A model generated the notes under the pieces. That model was not told where the DNA came from. It saw only the letters and a program-made list of their open reading frames with translations, and did no database searches. A program made the translations under genes and the position numbers. This document shows, in pieces, positions 50,329-59,132 of a stretch of 64,000 nucleotides of DNA. Numbering within the stretch: the stretch's first letter is position 1; each line of letters starts with the position of its first letter. The stretch covers positions 1 through 64,000 of the forward strand of contig DXZO01000069.1 in assembly GCA_019419625.1 (NCBI GenBank), written 5' to 3'. The DNA is from Collinsella sp. Its GTDB lineage: Bacteria > Actinomycetota > Coriobacteriia > Coriobacteriales > Coriobacteriaceae.

Positions 50329-50390
50329 TTTGGCAACCGAACGCCAAAAGCTACCATCGTTGCTAACCCACCGACTCTTAGGAGCATTGC

Positions 50391-52166
50391 ATGGAGCAAC
50401 TCATCGCCATCATCGAAAAGGGCCAGCCCTTTTTCAACGCGATCGCCCGCAACAAGTACCTCAAGGCGATCCGCGACGGCTTTATCTCCGTCATCCCCAT
50501 CATCATCTTCTCGTCCATCTTCTGCCTGGTAGCCTCGGTCCCCAACATCTGGGGTTTCTACTGGCCCGATGACATCAACAACGCCCTGTGGAAGTGCTAC
50601 AACTACTCCATGGGCATCCTGGCCATCGCCTGCGCCGCCACCACGGCCAAGCACTTCGCCGACGCCCAGAACCGCGATCTACCCAAGAACAACCAGATCA
50701 ACTTCATCTCGTGCATGTGCGCAGCCATCATCGGCTTCTTGCTCCTTTCGAGCGACACGATCGCCACGGACGCTGCCAGCGGCTTCAACACCACCTACCT
50801 TGGTTCCAAAGGCCTGCTGACCGCCTTTATCGCCGCGTTTGTGACCGGCATCATCTATAAGTTCTTCATCAAGCGCAACATCACCGTCAAGATGCCCGAG
50901 CAGGTTCCGCCCAACATCTCGCAGACCTTTAAGGACATTATCCCCTTCTCCGTCTGCATCACCGTCTTTTGGGTCTTTGACATCGTCTTCCGCGCTGCCT
51001 TTGGCTTCTGCTTTGCCCAGGGCGTCATCCAAGTGTTCCAGCCCCTGTTCACCGCTGCCGACGGCTACATTGGCCTCGCTGTGATCTACGGCGCCATGAG
51101 CCTCTTCTGGTTCGTCGGCGTCCACGGCCCCTCGATCGTCGAGCCCGCCATCGCCGCCGCTCTCGTTGCCAACATGACCGACAACCTGGCTGCGTTCCAG
51201 GCCGGCCAGCACGCTTCCGCTGTCCTGACCCAGGGTGCCCAGTACTTCGTCGTCTGCATGGGCGGCACCGGTGCCACGCTCGTCCTGGTCTTTATGTTCT
51301 GCTTCCTGGCCAAGTCTCAGGAAATGCGCGCCGTCGGCAAGGCCGCCATCGTCCCGGTCTGCTTTGCTGTCAACGAGCCGCTGCTGTTCGCCGCGCCCAT
51401 CGTGCTCAACCCCGTCTTCTTTGTCCCGTTTGTCTTTGCCCCGATCGCCAACATCTGGATCCTCAAGATCTTTATCGACTTCTTGGGCATGAACGGCTTT
51501 ATGTACACCCTGCCCTGGACCGTTCCCGGCCCCATCGGCACCATCATGGGCTTGGGCTTCCAGCCGCTCGCCTTTGTGATGCTCGCCCTCATCCTGGTCG
51601 TCGACTTCGTCCTGTACTACCCGTTCTTCCGTGCATATGACGCCCAGAAGTGCGCCGAGGAGGCCGAGATCTCCCAGGAGGAGCTCACCGCCAAGAACGC
51701 CGAGAAGGCCGCCAAGCTCAACGACGCCTTCCAGGGCAAGGCCGATGCCAAGAGCGTTGCCGCCGGCGCCGCAGCCGAGGCCGTGAAGGCCGACGCCCCT
51801 GCCGCTTCTGCAGCACCCGCTGCCGAGGCAACGACCGCCAGCGACCTCAACGGCAAGCGCGTGCTCGTGCTCTGCCAGGGTGGCGGAACCTCAGGCCTGC
51901 TCGCCAACGCGCTGGCCAAGGCCGCCAAGGAGCGCGGCATCGATCTTGAAACCGCCGCCGAGGCCTATGGCAACCACGTGGATATGCTCCCCGACTTTGA
52001 CCTGGTCGTCCTGGCCCCGCAGGCAGCCAGCTACCTGGCCGACCTGCAGAAAGACTGCGAGCGTGTGGGCAACAAGTGCGTCGCCTGCCGTGGCAAGCAG
52101 TACATCGAGCTCTCCCAGAACGGCGACAAGTCTCTCGCCTTCGTCTCCGAGCAACTATCGAAGTAA
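50391..52166 (+). CDS. lacE: PTS lactose-type IICB component, copy 1
   Basis: A 591-residue fusion. The N-terminal IIC permease (about 1-430, ten or so membrane segments) includes FWFVGVHGPSIVEPAIAAAL and CFAVNEPLLFAAPIVLNP, the conserved substrate region. An Ala/Lys/Glu-rich linker (about 430-485) follows. The C-terminal IIB (about 486-591) has the phosphorylated Cys in VLVLCQGGGTSGLLANAL. The IIC-IIB order is that of LacE. It imports lactose (or a related beta-galactoside) as the 6-phosphate. The start follows TTAGGAGCATTGC. lacG lies 66 bases downstream. Confidence 0.94.
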   Translation: MEQLIAIIEKGQPFFNAIARNKYLKAIRDGFISVIPIIIFSSIFCLVASVPNIWGFYWPDDINNALWKCYNYSMGILAIACAATTAKHFADAQNRDLPKNNQINFISCMCAAIIGFLLLSSDTIATDAASGFNTTYLGSKGLLTAFIAAFVTGIIYKFFIKRNITVKMPEQVPPNISQTFKDIIPFSVCITVFWVFDIVFRAAFGFCFAQGVIQVFQPLFTAADGYIGLAVIYGAMSLFWFVGVHGPSIVEPAIAAALVANMTDNLAAFQAGQHASAVLTQGAQYFVVCMGGTGATLVLVFMFCFLAKSQEMRAVGKAAIVPVCFAVNEPLLFAAPIVLNPVFFVPFVFAPIANIWILKIFIDFLGMNGFMYTLPWTVPGPIGTIMGLGFQPLAFVMLALILVVDFVLYYPFFRAYDAQKCAEEAEISQEELTAKNAEKAAKLNDAFQGKADAKSVAAGAAAEAVKADAPAASAAPAAEATTASDLNGKRVLVLCQGGGTSGLLANALAKAAKERGIDLETAAEAYGNHVDMLPDFDLVVLAPQAASYLADLQKDCERVGNKCVACRGKQYIELSQNGDKSLAFVSEQLSK

Positions 52167-52232
52167 GTAACGCCCAGGGCCAGCCGACCATCAACAGCCG
52201 GTTGGCCCTTCGATTTAGACGATTGGATCATC

Positions 52233-53672
52233 ATGTCCGTTAATCCTGCTAGCGTCACCAACCCGCCTGCGCAGTTTCCCGAGGACTTTGTCTTTGGCGG
52301 CGCCACTGCTGCCTACCAGGTAGAGGGCGAGACCCGCACTCACGGTAAGGGCAAGGTTGCCTGGGACGACTTCCTGGAGGCCCAGGGGCGCTTTTCCCCC
52401 GATCCCGCTTCGGACTTCTATAACCAGTACCCCGTCGACCTGGAGCTGTGCGAGGAATTCGGCATCAACGGCATCCGCCTCTCCATCGCTTGGAGCCGCA
52501 TCTTCCCCAACGGCACCGGCGAGATCAACCCCGAGGGTGTCCAGTTCTACCACGACCTTTTCGCCGAGTGCCACAAGCACCACGTTGAGCCGTTTGTCAC
52601 GCTGCATCACTTCGATACGCCGCTCCCCCTCTTTGAGAAGGGCGATTTCCTCAACCGCGAGACCATCGACGCCTTTGTGGACTTTGCCACCTTCTGCTTT
52701 AAGGAGTACGCCGACCAGGTGACCTATTGGTTCACCTTTAACGAGATCTGGGCGGACGCCTCCAACACCTACATCGAGGGCACCTTCCCCGGCGGCGTCA
52801 AGGCGCATCTGGCCGAGGCCTTCCAGTGCGAGCACAACATGATGCTCGCCCACGCCAAGGCCGTGCTGGCCTTCCACAACGGCGGCTTTAAGGGCAAGAT
52901 CGGCGTCATCCAGTCGCTGGAGTTTAAGTACCCGCTCAACGAGAACGACCCCGCCGACATCAAAGCCGCCAACAACGAGCACGTGCTGCAAAACCAGTTT
53001 TTGCTCGACGCTACCTTCCGCGGCGACTACGCGCCCGACACCCTCGAGTGCGCCAACCGCTTGGCCGCCATCTCGGGCGGCACCATCGAGATCCTGGACG
53101 AGGACCTCGAGATTATGCGCGAAGCAGCGCTCTACAACGACTACTTGGGCGTTAACAACTACCAGTGCCGCTTCCTCAAGGCTTACGATGGCGAGAACGA
53201 CCTGCACCACAACGGTACGGGCGAGAAGGGCACCGGCCGCTGGCGCGTTAAGGGTATTGGCGAGCATGTGAACAAGCCCGGCATCCCCACCACCGACTGG
53301 GACTGGATCATCTATCCCGAGGGCCTGTTCGATCTGCTCGTCTACATTAAGCAGCGCTACCCCAACTACAAGCAGATCTTCATCACCGAGAACGGCATGG
53401 GCTACAAGGACCCCTACAAGGACGGTTTTGTGGACGACCAGCCGCGCATCGACTACATCGAGCAGCACCTGCGTTGGCTGCTCAAGGCCATGGAGGTAGG
53501 CGTCAACGTGGGCGGCTACTTCCTGTGGAGCCTGCAGGATCAGTTCTCCTGGACCAATGGTTACAACAAGCGTTACGGCTTCTTCTACGTTGACTTTGAA
53601 ACCCAGAAGCGCACGCCCAAGGCAAGCGCATACTGGTATAAGCACGTGGCGCAGACCCGTCGTCTGGACTAG
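52233..53672 (+). CDS. lacG: 6-phospho-beta-galactosidase, copy 1
   Basis: GH1 enzyme, 479 residues. FVFGGATAAYQVEGETRTHGKGKVAWDDFL and NGIRLSIAWSRIFPNGTGEINPEGVQFYH match LacG closely. The acid/base Glu is in TFNEIWADA and the nucleophile Glu in IFITENGMGYKD. The phosphate-binding tail SWTNGYNKRYGFFYVDFETQKR indicates 6-phospho substrates. VEPFVTLHHFDTP also fits LacG. It hydrolyses lactose-6-phosphate to glucose and galactose-6-phosphate. The ribosome site is weak, so coupling to lacE is possible. Confidence 0.93.
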   Translation: MSVNPASVTNPPAQFPEDFVFGGATAAYQVEGETRTHGKGKVAWDDFLEAQGRFSPDPASDFYNQYPVDLELCEEFGINGIRLSIAWSRIFPNGTGEINPEGVQFYHDLFAECHKHHVEPFVTLHHFDTPLPLFEKGDFLNRETIDAFVDFATFCFKEYADQVTYWFTFNEIWADASNTYIEGTFPGGVKAHLAEAFQCEHNMMLAHAKAVLAFHNGGFKGKIGVIQSLEFKYPLNENDPADIKAANNEHVLQNQFLLDATFRGDYAPDTLECANRLAAISGGTIEILDEDLEIMREAALYNDYLGVNNYQCRFLKAYDGENDLHHNGTGEKGTGRWRVKGIGEHVNKPGIPTTDWDWIIYPEGLFDLLVYIKQRYPNYKQIFITENGMGYKDPYKDGFVDDQPRIDYIEQHLRWLLKAMEVGVNVGGYFLWSLQDQFSWTNGYNKRYGFFYVDFETQKRTPKASAYWYKHVAQTRRLD

Positions 53673-53764
53673 TTAACGCCATCGGCCGCTGTGGCCATCA
53701 CGCTGCCGTGCACCTTACCATTCCCGATCGCATGGGCGCTGCGTCCATGCACCTCTTTCCGTGT

Positions 53765-53828
53765 GGCGGATACGACCTTCCCGGTGGATGCTTCAGCATC
53801 CTTGGTCGTATCCGCCGTTTTTGTTTTT
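53765..53828 (+). terminator. Branched terminator after lacG copy 1
   Basis: GGCGGATACGACC (53765-53777) pairs with GGTCGTATCCGCC (53804-53816) around a second small hairpin GGATGC-TTCA-GCATCC, followed by GTTTTTG. Confidence 0.85.
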
Positions 53829-53853
53829 GGGCGAGCTGGGCCGCGTTCGTTTG

Positions 53854-53908
53854 TCTCGATCTGTAACATCTGACTCGCTTTTGACCGTCTAACTGTTACA
53901 GATCAAGA
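53854..53908. repeat. 55-bp palindromic repeat, copy 1
   Basis: TCTCGATCTGTAACATCTGA... ending TGTTACAGATCAAGA. The arms are ATCTGTAACA and TGTTACAGAT. All four copies in the window are exactly 55 bp. The rest of 53673-54007 has no gene. Confidence 0.85.
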
Positions 53909-53934
53909 CAAAGATGATGGCTGGGTAGACAAAA

Positions 53935-53989
53935 TCTCGATCTGTAACACCTAGTCGAGTTTTTGGGTCCTAGCTGTTACAGATTAAGA
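53935..53989. repeat. 55-bp palindromic repeat, copy 2
   Basis: TCTCGATCTGTAACACCTAG... ending TGTTACAGATTAAGA. The ends are the same as copy 1 but the centre is diverged. It lies 26 bases after copy 1. Confidence 0.85.
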
Positions 53990-54007
53990 TGAACGAGCCG
54001 AGCACGT

Positions 54008-55063
54008 CTACGCCCGCAGGTCCTTTACGCTGGAACGCTCGACCAACACGCCCGAGACGAGCGTGCGGCTTCTGGAACTCGGGGCTTCCAGGCCTGCAAC
54101 GACCTCGTTGAGCGCACGGATGCCCAGCTCGCGGTGGCGAAACTTCACCGACGTCAGAATCGAGTTGGGAATCGTCTTGTAAAGCTCGTCATCGAAGCCG
54201 ATCACGGACACGTCGTCGGGCACGCTGAGCCCTTTGTCACGTAGAGCCATCATCACGCCGTTTGCCATGCAGTCGTTAGCAGCGAGAACCGCCGTGCAAT
54301 CGGGTTTATCGGCAAGCACAAGGCCCGCGGCATAGCCACTATCCGCATTCCAATCGCCTTGCAGAGGCTCGGGCGGCTCAATGCCACGCGCCTCGAGTGC
54401 CGCTCGCCAACCTTTCATACGGCACTGGCTCGACAGTGACTCTTTTTTACCAGAAACGAAGTACACGTTCTTGTGCCCGTGATTCAAGAAGTACTCGCAC
54501 GCCATGCGCGCGCCGCCCTCTTGGTCGTCACTGACGGTGGAGCAGGTAGGATGCTCCATCGGCGTAATAATCACCGTCTTGAGGTCTTTCGGCGCCTCAA
54601 AGGTATCAAAGTCATCGACCATCTGACGCAGGTTGAAGATCATGCCATCAACAGGCAGCTGCGACATCCTGCGCGCCGCATCGGCAAGGGTCATCTTCTC
54701 CCCCGCCCGCTTTTTGATCATCGTGAGCGCAAAGCCTCGCTCTTCGGCGGCATCGGCGATACCGTCAATCATGTCCACGGCGCCGCCCGACAAGTGGAAC
54801 AGCACCACGCCGATGCACCCGTAACGGCCCAACTTGAGCGAACGCGCGGCAAAGTTGGTTCGAAACCCGAGCGTCTCCATTGCGGAATGGACCTTATCGC
54901 GTGTCGACTCGCGCACGCTATCGGGCTCGTTGATCACGCGCGACACCGTCTTGAGAGAAACGCCCGCGGCAACTGCCACATCGTTCATTGAGACATTTTT
55001 CTTGTCCATCGTTGCCACTACTTCTCCAGTCGGTTTTGCATCGCTTTTTTTGCGTTCTAGCAT
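54008..55063 (-). CDS. LacI family regulator of the second lacE-lacG cassette (LacI-3)
   Basis: A 351-residue repressor. The HTH is SMNDVAVAAGVSLKTVSRVINE and the hinge LGFRTNFAARSLKLG. The effector domain has VDGMIFNLRQM, CSTVSDDQEGGARMACEYFLNHGH and VSVIGFDDELYKTIPNSILTSV. The domain differs more from LacI-1 and LacI-2 than those do from each other. ATG at 55063 has a CAGGTAG box; an internal ATG at 55009 (MDKKNVSMND) is an equally reasonable start. It is divergent from lacE-2, with a perfect long operator palindrome between. Confidence 0.9.
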   Translation of the reverse strand: MLERKKSDAKPTGEVVATMDKKNVSMNDVAVAAGVSLKTVSRVINEPDSVRESTRDKVHSAMETLGFRTNFAARSLKLGRYGCIGVVLFHLSGGAVDMIDGIADAAEERGFALTMIKKRAGEKMTLADAARRMSQLPVDGMIFNLRQMVDDFDTFEAPKDLKTVIITPMEHPTCSTVSDDQEGGARMACEYFLNHGHKNVYFVSGKKESLSSQCRMKGWRAALEARGIEPPEPLQGDWNADSGYAAGLVLADKPDCTAVLAANDCMANGVMMALRDKGLSVPDDVSVIGFDDELYKTIPNSILTSVKFRHRELGIRALNEVVAGLEAPSSRSRTLVSGVLVERSSVKDLRA

Positions 55064-55147
55064 ACACTACCTGCCCGACTGACAAATCAGCCGTTTATCG
55101 AACAATATCGACCGTTCACCCGTAAATCCTTGTTGCTCTTCCAAAAA

Positions 55148-55190
55148 TGTCTTACGTTGTCATTAACGAAATGACAACGTTGTCATTTCG
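55148..55190 (+). promoter_or_regulatory. Operators of LacI-3
   Basis: A perfect 24-bp palindrome spans 55167-55190 (core ATGACAACGTTGTCAT). A second, partial site TGTCTTACGTTGTCAT lies at 55148-55163, centres 23 bp apart. Both have the ACGT centre and CAT flank of the other LacI operators, with ACA/TGT as inner triplets. Confidence 0.78.
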
Positions 55191-55291
55191 CAATGCCTTC
55201 CTTAAGCAGGAAGGTTTCCGGGCAGTCCTGACCATCCATCGACGACCAGTTCCATCCACATGCATCGCGCATCGAGCAGCAAAGGAGCTCT

Positions 55292-57070
55292 ATGGACGCC
55301 ATCGTAAAGATGCTCGAAAAGCATCAACCGTTCTTTGAGAAGATCTCGAGGAACATCTACCTCCAGGCCATCAAGGACGGATTCCTTGGGTGCATGCCCA
55401 TCGTCCTCACCTCTTCGATCTTCCTGTTGATTGCCACCCTTCCTGGCGTAGTTGGCATCACGCTGCCCCAGCCGCTCATCGACTGGTGCAACAAGCTGTA
55501 CAACTTCACCATGGGCGTCATGGGCATCATGGTTGCCGGCACCACCGCCAAGAACTTTACGGCTTCCATGAACCGTCGCATGCCCGCCGGCAAGGTGCTC
55601 AACGACGGCTCCACCATGGTGGCCGCCCAGTGCAGCATGCTGCTGCTCGCAGTCACGCAGTTCACCACCAAGCTCAACGGCTCCGAACTTTCGGTCTTCG
55701 ATTGCACCAGCATGGGTACGCGCGGTCTGTTCTCGGCCTATATCGCCGCGTTCATTACCGTGTGGGTCTACAAATTCTGCGTCTCGCGCGATCTGACCAT
55801 TAAGCTGCCCAAGGAGGTCCCGGGCGCCATCGCTCAGAACTTCCGCGACATCATCCCCTTTGGCGGCGCCGTCATCATCTGCGGCATCATCGATGTCGTC
55901 GTGCGCAACCTCATGGGCGTTCCGTTCTCCGAGCTGCTTATCAAACTGCTCTCCCCGCTCTTTACCGCTGCAGAAACCTATCCTGGCCTTATCCTTATCC
56001 AGGCAGCCACCGCGTTCTTCTGGTTCATCGGCGTCCACGGCCCCTCGATCGTCCAGCCGGGCATCGACCCCATCCGTCTTGCCAACCAGGCCGAGAACCT
56101 GCAGGTTCTGCTTGCCGGTGGCCACCCCGCCCACTCCCTCACCTTTAACATGTCGCTCGTGGGTGAGTTCGGCGGCACCGGCGCCACGTTCATCGTGCCA
56201 CTTCTGCTGATTCTCTTTATGAAGTCCAAGCAGCTCAAAGCCGTCGGTAAGGCCTCGATTGTTCCTGTTGCCTTCGCCGTCAACGAACCGCTGCTCTTTG
56301 GCGCGCCGATGATCCTTAACCCCTACATGCTCATCCCCTTTGTTGCCGCCGGCTGCGTCAACGTGAGTGTTGCCAAGTTCTTTATCGATAACGTGGGCAT
56401 GAACGGCTTCTCCTTCGTGGTGCCTTGGGCCACCCCCGCCCCCATCGGCATTTTCATCACCACGAACTTCCAGCTTATTGCCCTGGTATTTGTCGCGATC
56501 ATCATCTTGCTGGACGCCATCATCTACCTGCCGTTCTTGAAGGCATACGATAAGCTGCTCTGCGACCAGGAGGCCGAGCGCGCCGCCGAGCTGGGCCTTG
56601 AGTCCGATGGTGCCGCTGCCATCGCCGCCAACGCCTCTGCGCCCGCTGTCGAGCAGGCTACCGCTTCCGTCGAGACGACTGTTGCCGCCGCCGACAGCAA
56701 GCCTGTCGCCGATCAGCCCGAGCCCGCCGCCGACGCATCCGCTAAGAAGGATGTCGATGGCCTGAAGGTCCTCGTCCTGTGCGCCGGCGCCGGCACCTCT
56801 GCCATGCTTGCCAACGCTATCAAGGAAGGTGCCGCGCAGACCGGAGAGAACATCGCTTCCTCCGCAGGCGCCTATGGCCAGCACACTGCCATCATGGATC
56901 AGTACGACGTCATCGTGCTCGCCCCGCAGGTTCGTAGCTACTACAACGACATGAAGGCCGATACCGACCGTCTGGGCATTAAGCTGCTCGCCCCGCGCGG
57001 CAAGGAATATATCGACCTTACCCGCGACCCCGCCGGCGCCATCAAGTGGCTCCGCGAGAACCTCGACTAG
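55292..57070 (+). CDS. lacE: PTS lactose-type IICB component, copy 2
   Basis: A 592-residue IIC-IIB fusion paralogous to the protein at 50391. The IIC part includes FWFIGVHGPSIVQPGIDPI and FAVNEPLLFGAPMILNPYML. An Ala/Val/Glu-rich linker (about 425-488) follows. IIB has the phosphorylated Cys in VLVLCAGAGTSAMLANAI. Divergence from copy 1 is considerable in both halves, which suggests an old duplication or different substrates. It starts after AAAGGAGCTCT. lacG-2 follows after 75 bases. It presumably uses the LacF protein at 48477. Confidence 0.93.
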   Translation: MDAIVKMLEKHQPFFEKISRNIYLQAIKDGFLGCMPIVLTSSIFLLIATLPGVVGITLPQPLIDWCNKLYNFTMGVMGIMVAGTTAKNFTASMNRRMPAGKVLNDGSTMVAAQCSMLLLAVTQFTTKLNGSELSVFDCTSMGTRGLFSAYIAAFITVWVYKFCVSRDLTIKLPKEVPGAIAQNFRDIIPFGGAVIICGIIDVVVRNLMGVPFSELLIKLLSPLFTAAETYPGLILIQAATAFFWFIGVHGPSIVQPGIDPIRLANQAENLQVLLAGGHPAHSLTFNMSLVGEFGGTGATFIVPLLLILFMKSKQLKAVGKASIVPVAFAVNEPLLFGAPMILNPYMLIPFVAAGCVNVSVAKFFIDNVGMNGFSFVVPWATPAPIGIFITTNFQLIALVFVAIIILLDAIIYLPFLKAYDKLLCDQEAERAAELGLESDGAAAIAANASAPAVEQATASVETTVAAADSKPVADQPEPAADASAKKDVDGLKVLVLCAGAGTSAMLANAIKEGAAQTGENIASSAGAYGQHTAIMDQYDVIVLAPQVRSYYNDMKADTDRLGIKLLAPRGKEYIDLTRDPAGAIKWLRENLD

Positions 57071-57145
57071 TTCCTCCCCCTGTTGGTGCCCGGATCCCCA
57101 GTTCGGGCACCTCTCCCTATTCGTATTCCACAGAAAGGATGACTC

Positions 57146-58567
57146 ATGACCAACCCCATGCAGTTCCCCGACGGCTTTGTGTTTGGCGGCGCCACCGCCG
57201 CTTACCAGGTTGAGGGCGAGACCCGTACGCACGGCAAGGGCAAAGTACCCTGGGACGATTTCCTGGCAGCCCAGGGTCGCTTCTCCCCCGATCCCGCAAG
57301 CGATTTCTACAACAAGTACCCGGTCGATATCGACCTGTGCCAGCGCTTCGGCATCAACGGTATCCGCGTCTCCATCGCTTGGAGCCGCATCTTCCCCAAC
57401 GGTACTGGCGAGATCAACCCCGAGGGCGTCGCTTTCTATCACGAGCTTTTCGCCACCTGCAACAAAGCTGGCGTTATCCCCTATGTCACGCTCGATCACT
57501 TCGATACGCCCGAGGCCTTTTACCAGAACGGCGGCGAGGGATTCCTGACGCGCACGACAATCGACGCCTTTGTCGAGTACGCCAAGTTCTGCTTTGCCGA
57601 GTTCACCGAGATCAAGCACTGGTTTACCTTTAACGAGATTCCCGCGACCGCCGAGGGCAGCTTTATCGTCGGCAACTGGCCGCACGGCGAGAAGTATCGC
57701 CTGGACAAGGCCTTCCAGCTTATGCATAACATGATGGTGGCCCACGCCAAGGCTGTCGTCGCCTTCCATGAGGGCGGCTTTGAGGGCGAGATCGGCATTG
57801 TCCAGAACCTGGAGCCCAAGTATCCCCTCGACCCCAACAACGCCGCCGACTGCGAGGCAGCTCGCATGGCCGACGTCATCAACAACCGCTGGGTACTCGA
57901 CGCCACCTTCCGCGGCCACTATGCAGCCGACACCATGGAGGCTGCGACCAAGCTGGCCCATATCGCCGGCGGCGAGCTCGACGTCCGCGACGAGGACATC
58001 GCCGCGCTGACCGCCGCGCTCCCCTACAACGATTGCCTGGGTGTCAACACCTACAAGTGCCAGTTCCTGCGTGCCGCCGAGGGCGAAAACGACATCAACC
58101 ACAATGGTACCGGCGACAAGGGCTCCTCGCGCTGGTTCCTCAAGGGCGTGGGCGAGTCATGCGTACGCGAAGGCGTACCCACCACCGACTGGGACTGGAT
58201 CATCTATCCCGAGGGCCTCTACGACCTGCTGCTCCGCATTAAGAACGATTACCCCAACTACAAGAAGATCTACATCACCGAGAACGGCATGGGCTATAAG
58301 GACGACTTTGAGGACGGCTTTATCGACGATGCCCCTCGCATCGACTATATGCGTCAGCATCTCGCGTGGATCCTCAAGGCAATCGACGGCGGCGTAAACG
58401 TCGACGGCTACTTTGTGTGGTCGCTGCAGGACCAGTTCTCCTGGACCAACGGCTATAACAAGCGCTATGGCCTGTTCTACATCGACTTCGAGACCCAGAA
58501 GCGCTATCCCAAGGCCAGCGCGTACTGGTACAAGAACGTCGCGGAGACCGGCCTGCTCATGGCCTAG
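57146..58567 (+). CDS. lacG: 6-phospho-beta-galactosidase, copy 2
   Basis: GH1 enzyme, 473 residues, paralogous to 52233. It shares FVFGGATAAYQVEGETRTHGKGKVPWDDFL, NGIRVSIAWSRIFPNGTG, acid/base TFNEIPATA, nucleophile IYITENGMGYKDD and the 6-phosphate-binding tail SWTNGYNKRYGLFYIDFETQKRYPK. The acid/base loop (NEIPATAEG against NEIWADAS) differs between the paralogues. In family alignments position 3 after Glu lies near the sugar site, so a substrate difference is possible. The start follows AGAAAGGATGACTC. Confidence 0.93.
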   Translation: MTNPMQFPDGFVFGGATAAYQVEGETRTHGKGKVPWDDFLAAQGRFSPDPASDFYNKYPVDIDLCQRFGINGIRVSIAWSRIFPNGTGEINPEGVAFYHELFATCNKAGVIPYVTLDHFDTPEAFYQNGGEGFLTRTTIDAFVEYAKFCFAEFTEIKHWFTFNEIPATAEGSFIVGNWPHGEKYRLDKAFQLMHNMMVAHAKAVVAFHEGGFEGEIGIVQNLEPKYPLDPNNAADCEAARMADVINNRWVLDATFRGHYAADTMEAATKLAHIAGGELDVRDEDIAALTAALPYNDCLGVNTYKCQFLRAAEGENDINHNGTGDKGSSRWFLKGVGESCVREGVPTTDWDWIIYPEGLYDLLLRIKNDYPNYKKIYITENGMGYKDDFEDGFIDDAPRIDYMRQHLAWILKAIDGGVNVDGYFVWSLQDQFSWTNGYNKRYGLFYIDFETQKRYPKASAYWYKNVAETGLLMA

Positions 58568-58589
58568 TTTCCGCCGCATACTCCCTGTC

Positions 58590-58633
58590 GGCCGCATGCG
58601 AATCCCTCCACGGGTTCGCATGCGGCCTTTTTG
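58590..58633 (+). terminator. Terminator after lacG copy 2
   Basis: GGCCGCATGCGAA (58590-58602) pairs with TTCGCATGCGGCC (58615-58627), followed by TTTTTG. Confidence 0.9.
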
Positions 58634-58661
58634 TTTTTGGTGGGCCCGAGCAGGCCGTTTG

Positions 58662-58716
58662 TCTCGATCTGTAACATCTAGCAGGGATTTTCGACCCCAA
58701 TTGTTACAGATTGAGA
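58662..58716. repeat. 55-bp palindromic repeat, copy 3
   Basis: TCTCGATCTGTAACATCTAG... ending TGTTACAGATTGAGA. First of the second pair, in the same place after lacG-2 as copies 1-2 after lacG-1. Confidence 0.85.
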
Positions 58717-58742
58717 TGAACGGGAGCACCCGGTTCGAAATA

Positions 58743-58797
58743 TCTAGATCTGTAACATCTGACTCGCTTTTGGCCGCCTAGATGTTACAGGTTGAGA
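58743..58797. repeat. 55-bp palindromic repeat, copy 4
   Basis: TCTAGATCTGTAACATCTGA... ending TGTTACAGGTTGAGA. Its left half (ATCTGTAACATCTGACTCGC) is identical to copy 1. Confidence 0.85.
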
Positions 58798-58830
58798 CGA
58801 TTCGACAGCACCGGCAGCATGGACATATCG

Positions 58831-58839
58831 TGGTACAAT
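58831..58839 (+). promoter_or_regulatory. Extended -10 promoter of the toxin-antitoxin pair
   Basis: TGGTACAAT is a TG-n extended -10 box, 27 bases before the antitoxin start. No clear -35 is visible. Confidence 0.5.
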
Positions 58840-58865
58840 TGTGTCCCAACGCAAAGGAGGTACCC

Positions 58866-59132
58866 ATGTCAGTTTGTGTGCCCGTCCGAGATATGAAGGA
58901 CACTGCTGCATTCACCACGCTTGTTGAGTCTGAGCGCGACGTCACCGTAACTAAGAACGGCTACGAGGCCATGCACTGCATCAGCAGCGACCAGTATCGC
59001 CTCATGCAAGAAGAAATCGCCAAGGCAAAACTGCTGTCTCGCATGATGTTGGCAGAAGACGAAATATCGCAAGGCGACTACAGCGACTACGAATCCTTCG
59101 CGGCTTCAATACGAGACAAATATGACCTATAA
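58866..59132 (+). CDS. Type II antitoxin, Phd/YefM family
   Basis: An 88-residue antitoxin. The N-terminal Phd/YefM DNA-binding part reads VPVRDMKDTAAFTTLVESERDVTVTKNGYEAMHCISSDQY. The acidic C-terminus (EDEISQGDYSDYESFAASIR) is the expected toxin-binding tail. The start ATG 58866 is preceded by a perfect AAAGGAGG. It overlaps the toxin gene by 11 bases, and such antitoxins usually repress their own operon. Confidence 0.88.
   Translation: MSVCVPVRDMKDTAAFTTLVESERDVTVTKNGYEAMHCISSDQYRLMQEEIAKAKLLSRMMLAEDEISQGDYSDYESFAASIRDKYDL

Noticed and set aside
55202..58102. 966-codon minus-strand frame opposite lacE-2/lacG-2
   Set aside because: Antisense shadow of two genes with clear PTS and GH1 motifs; it spans both and their gap with no promoter or ribosome site.
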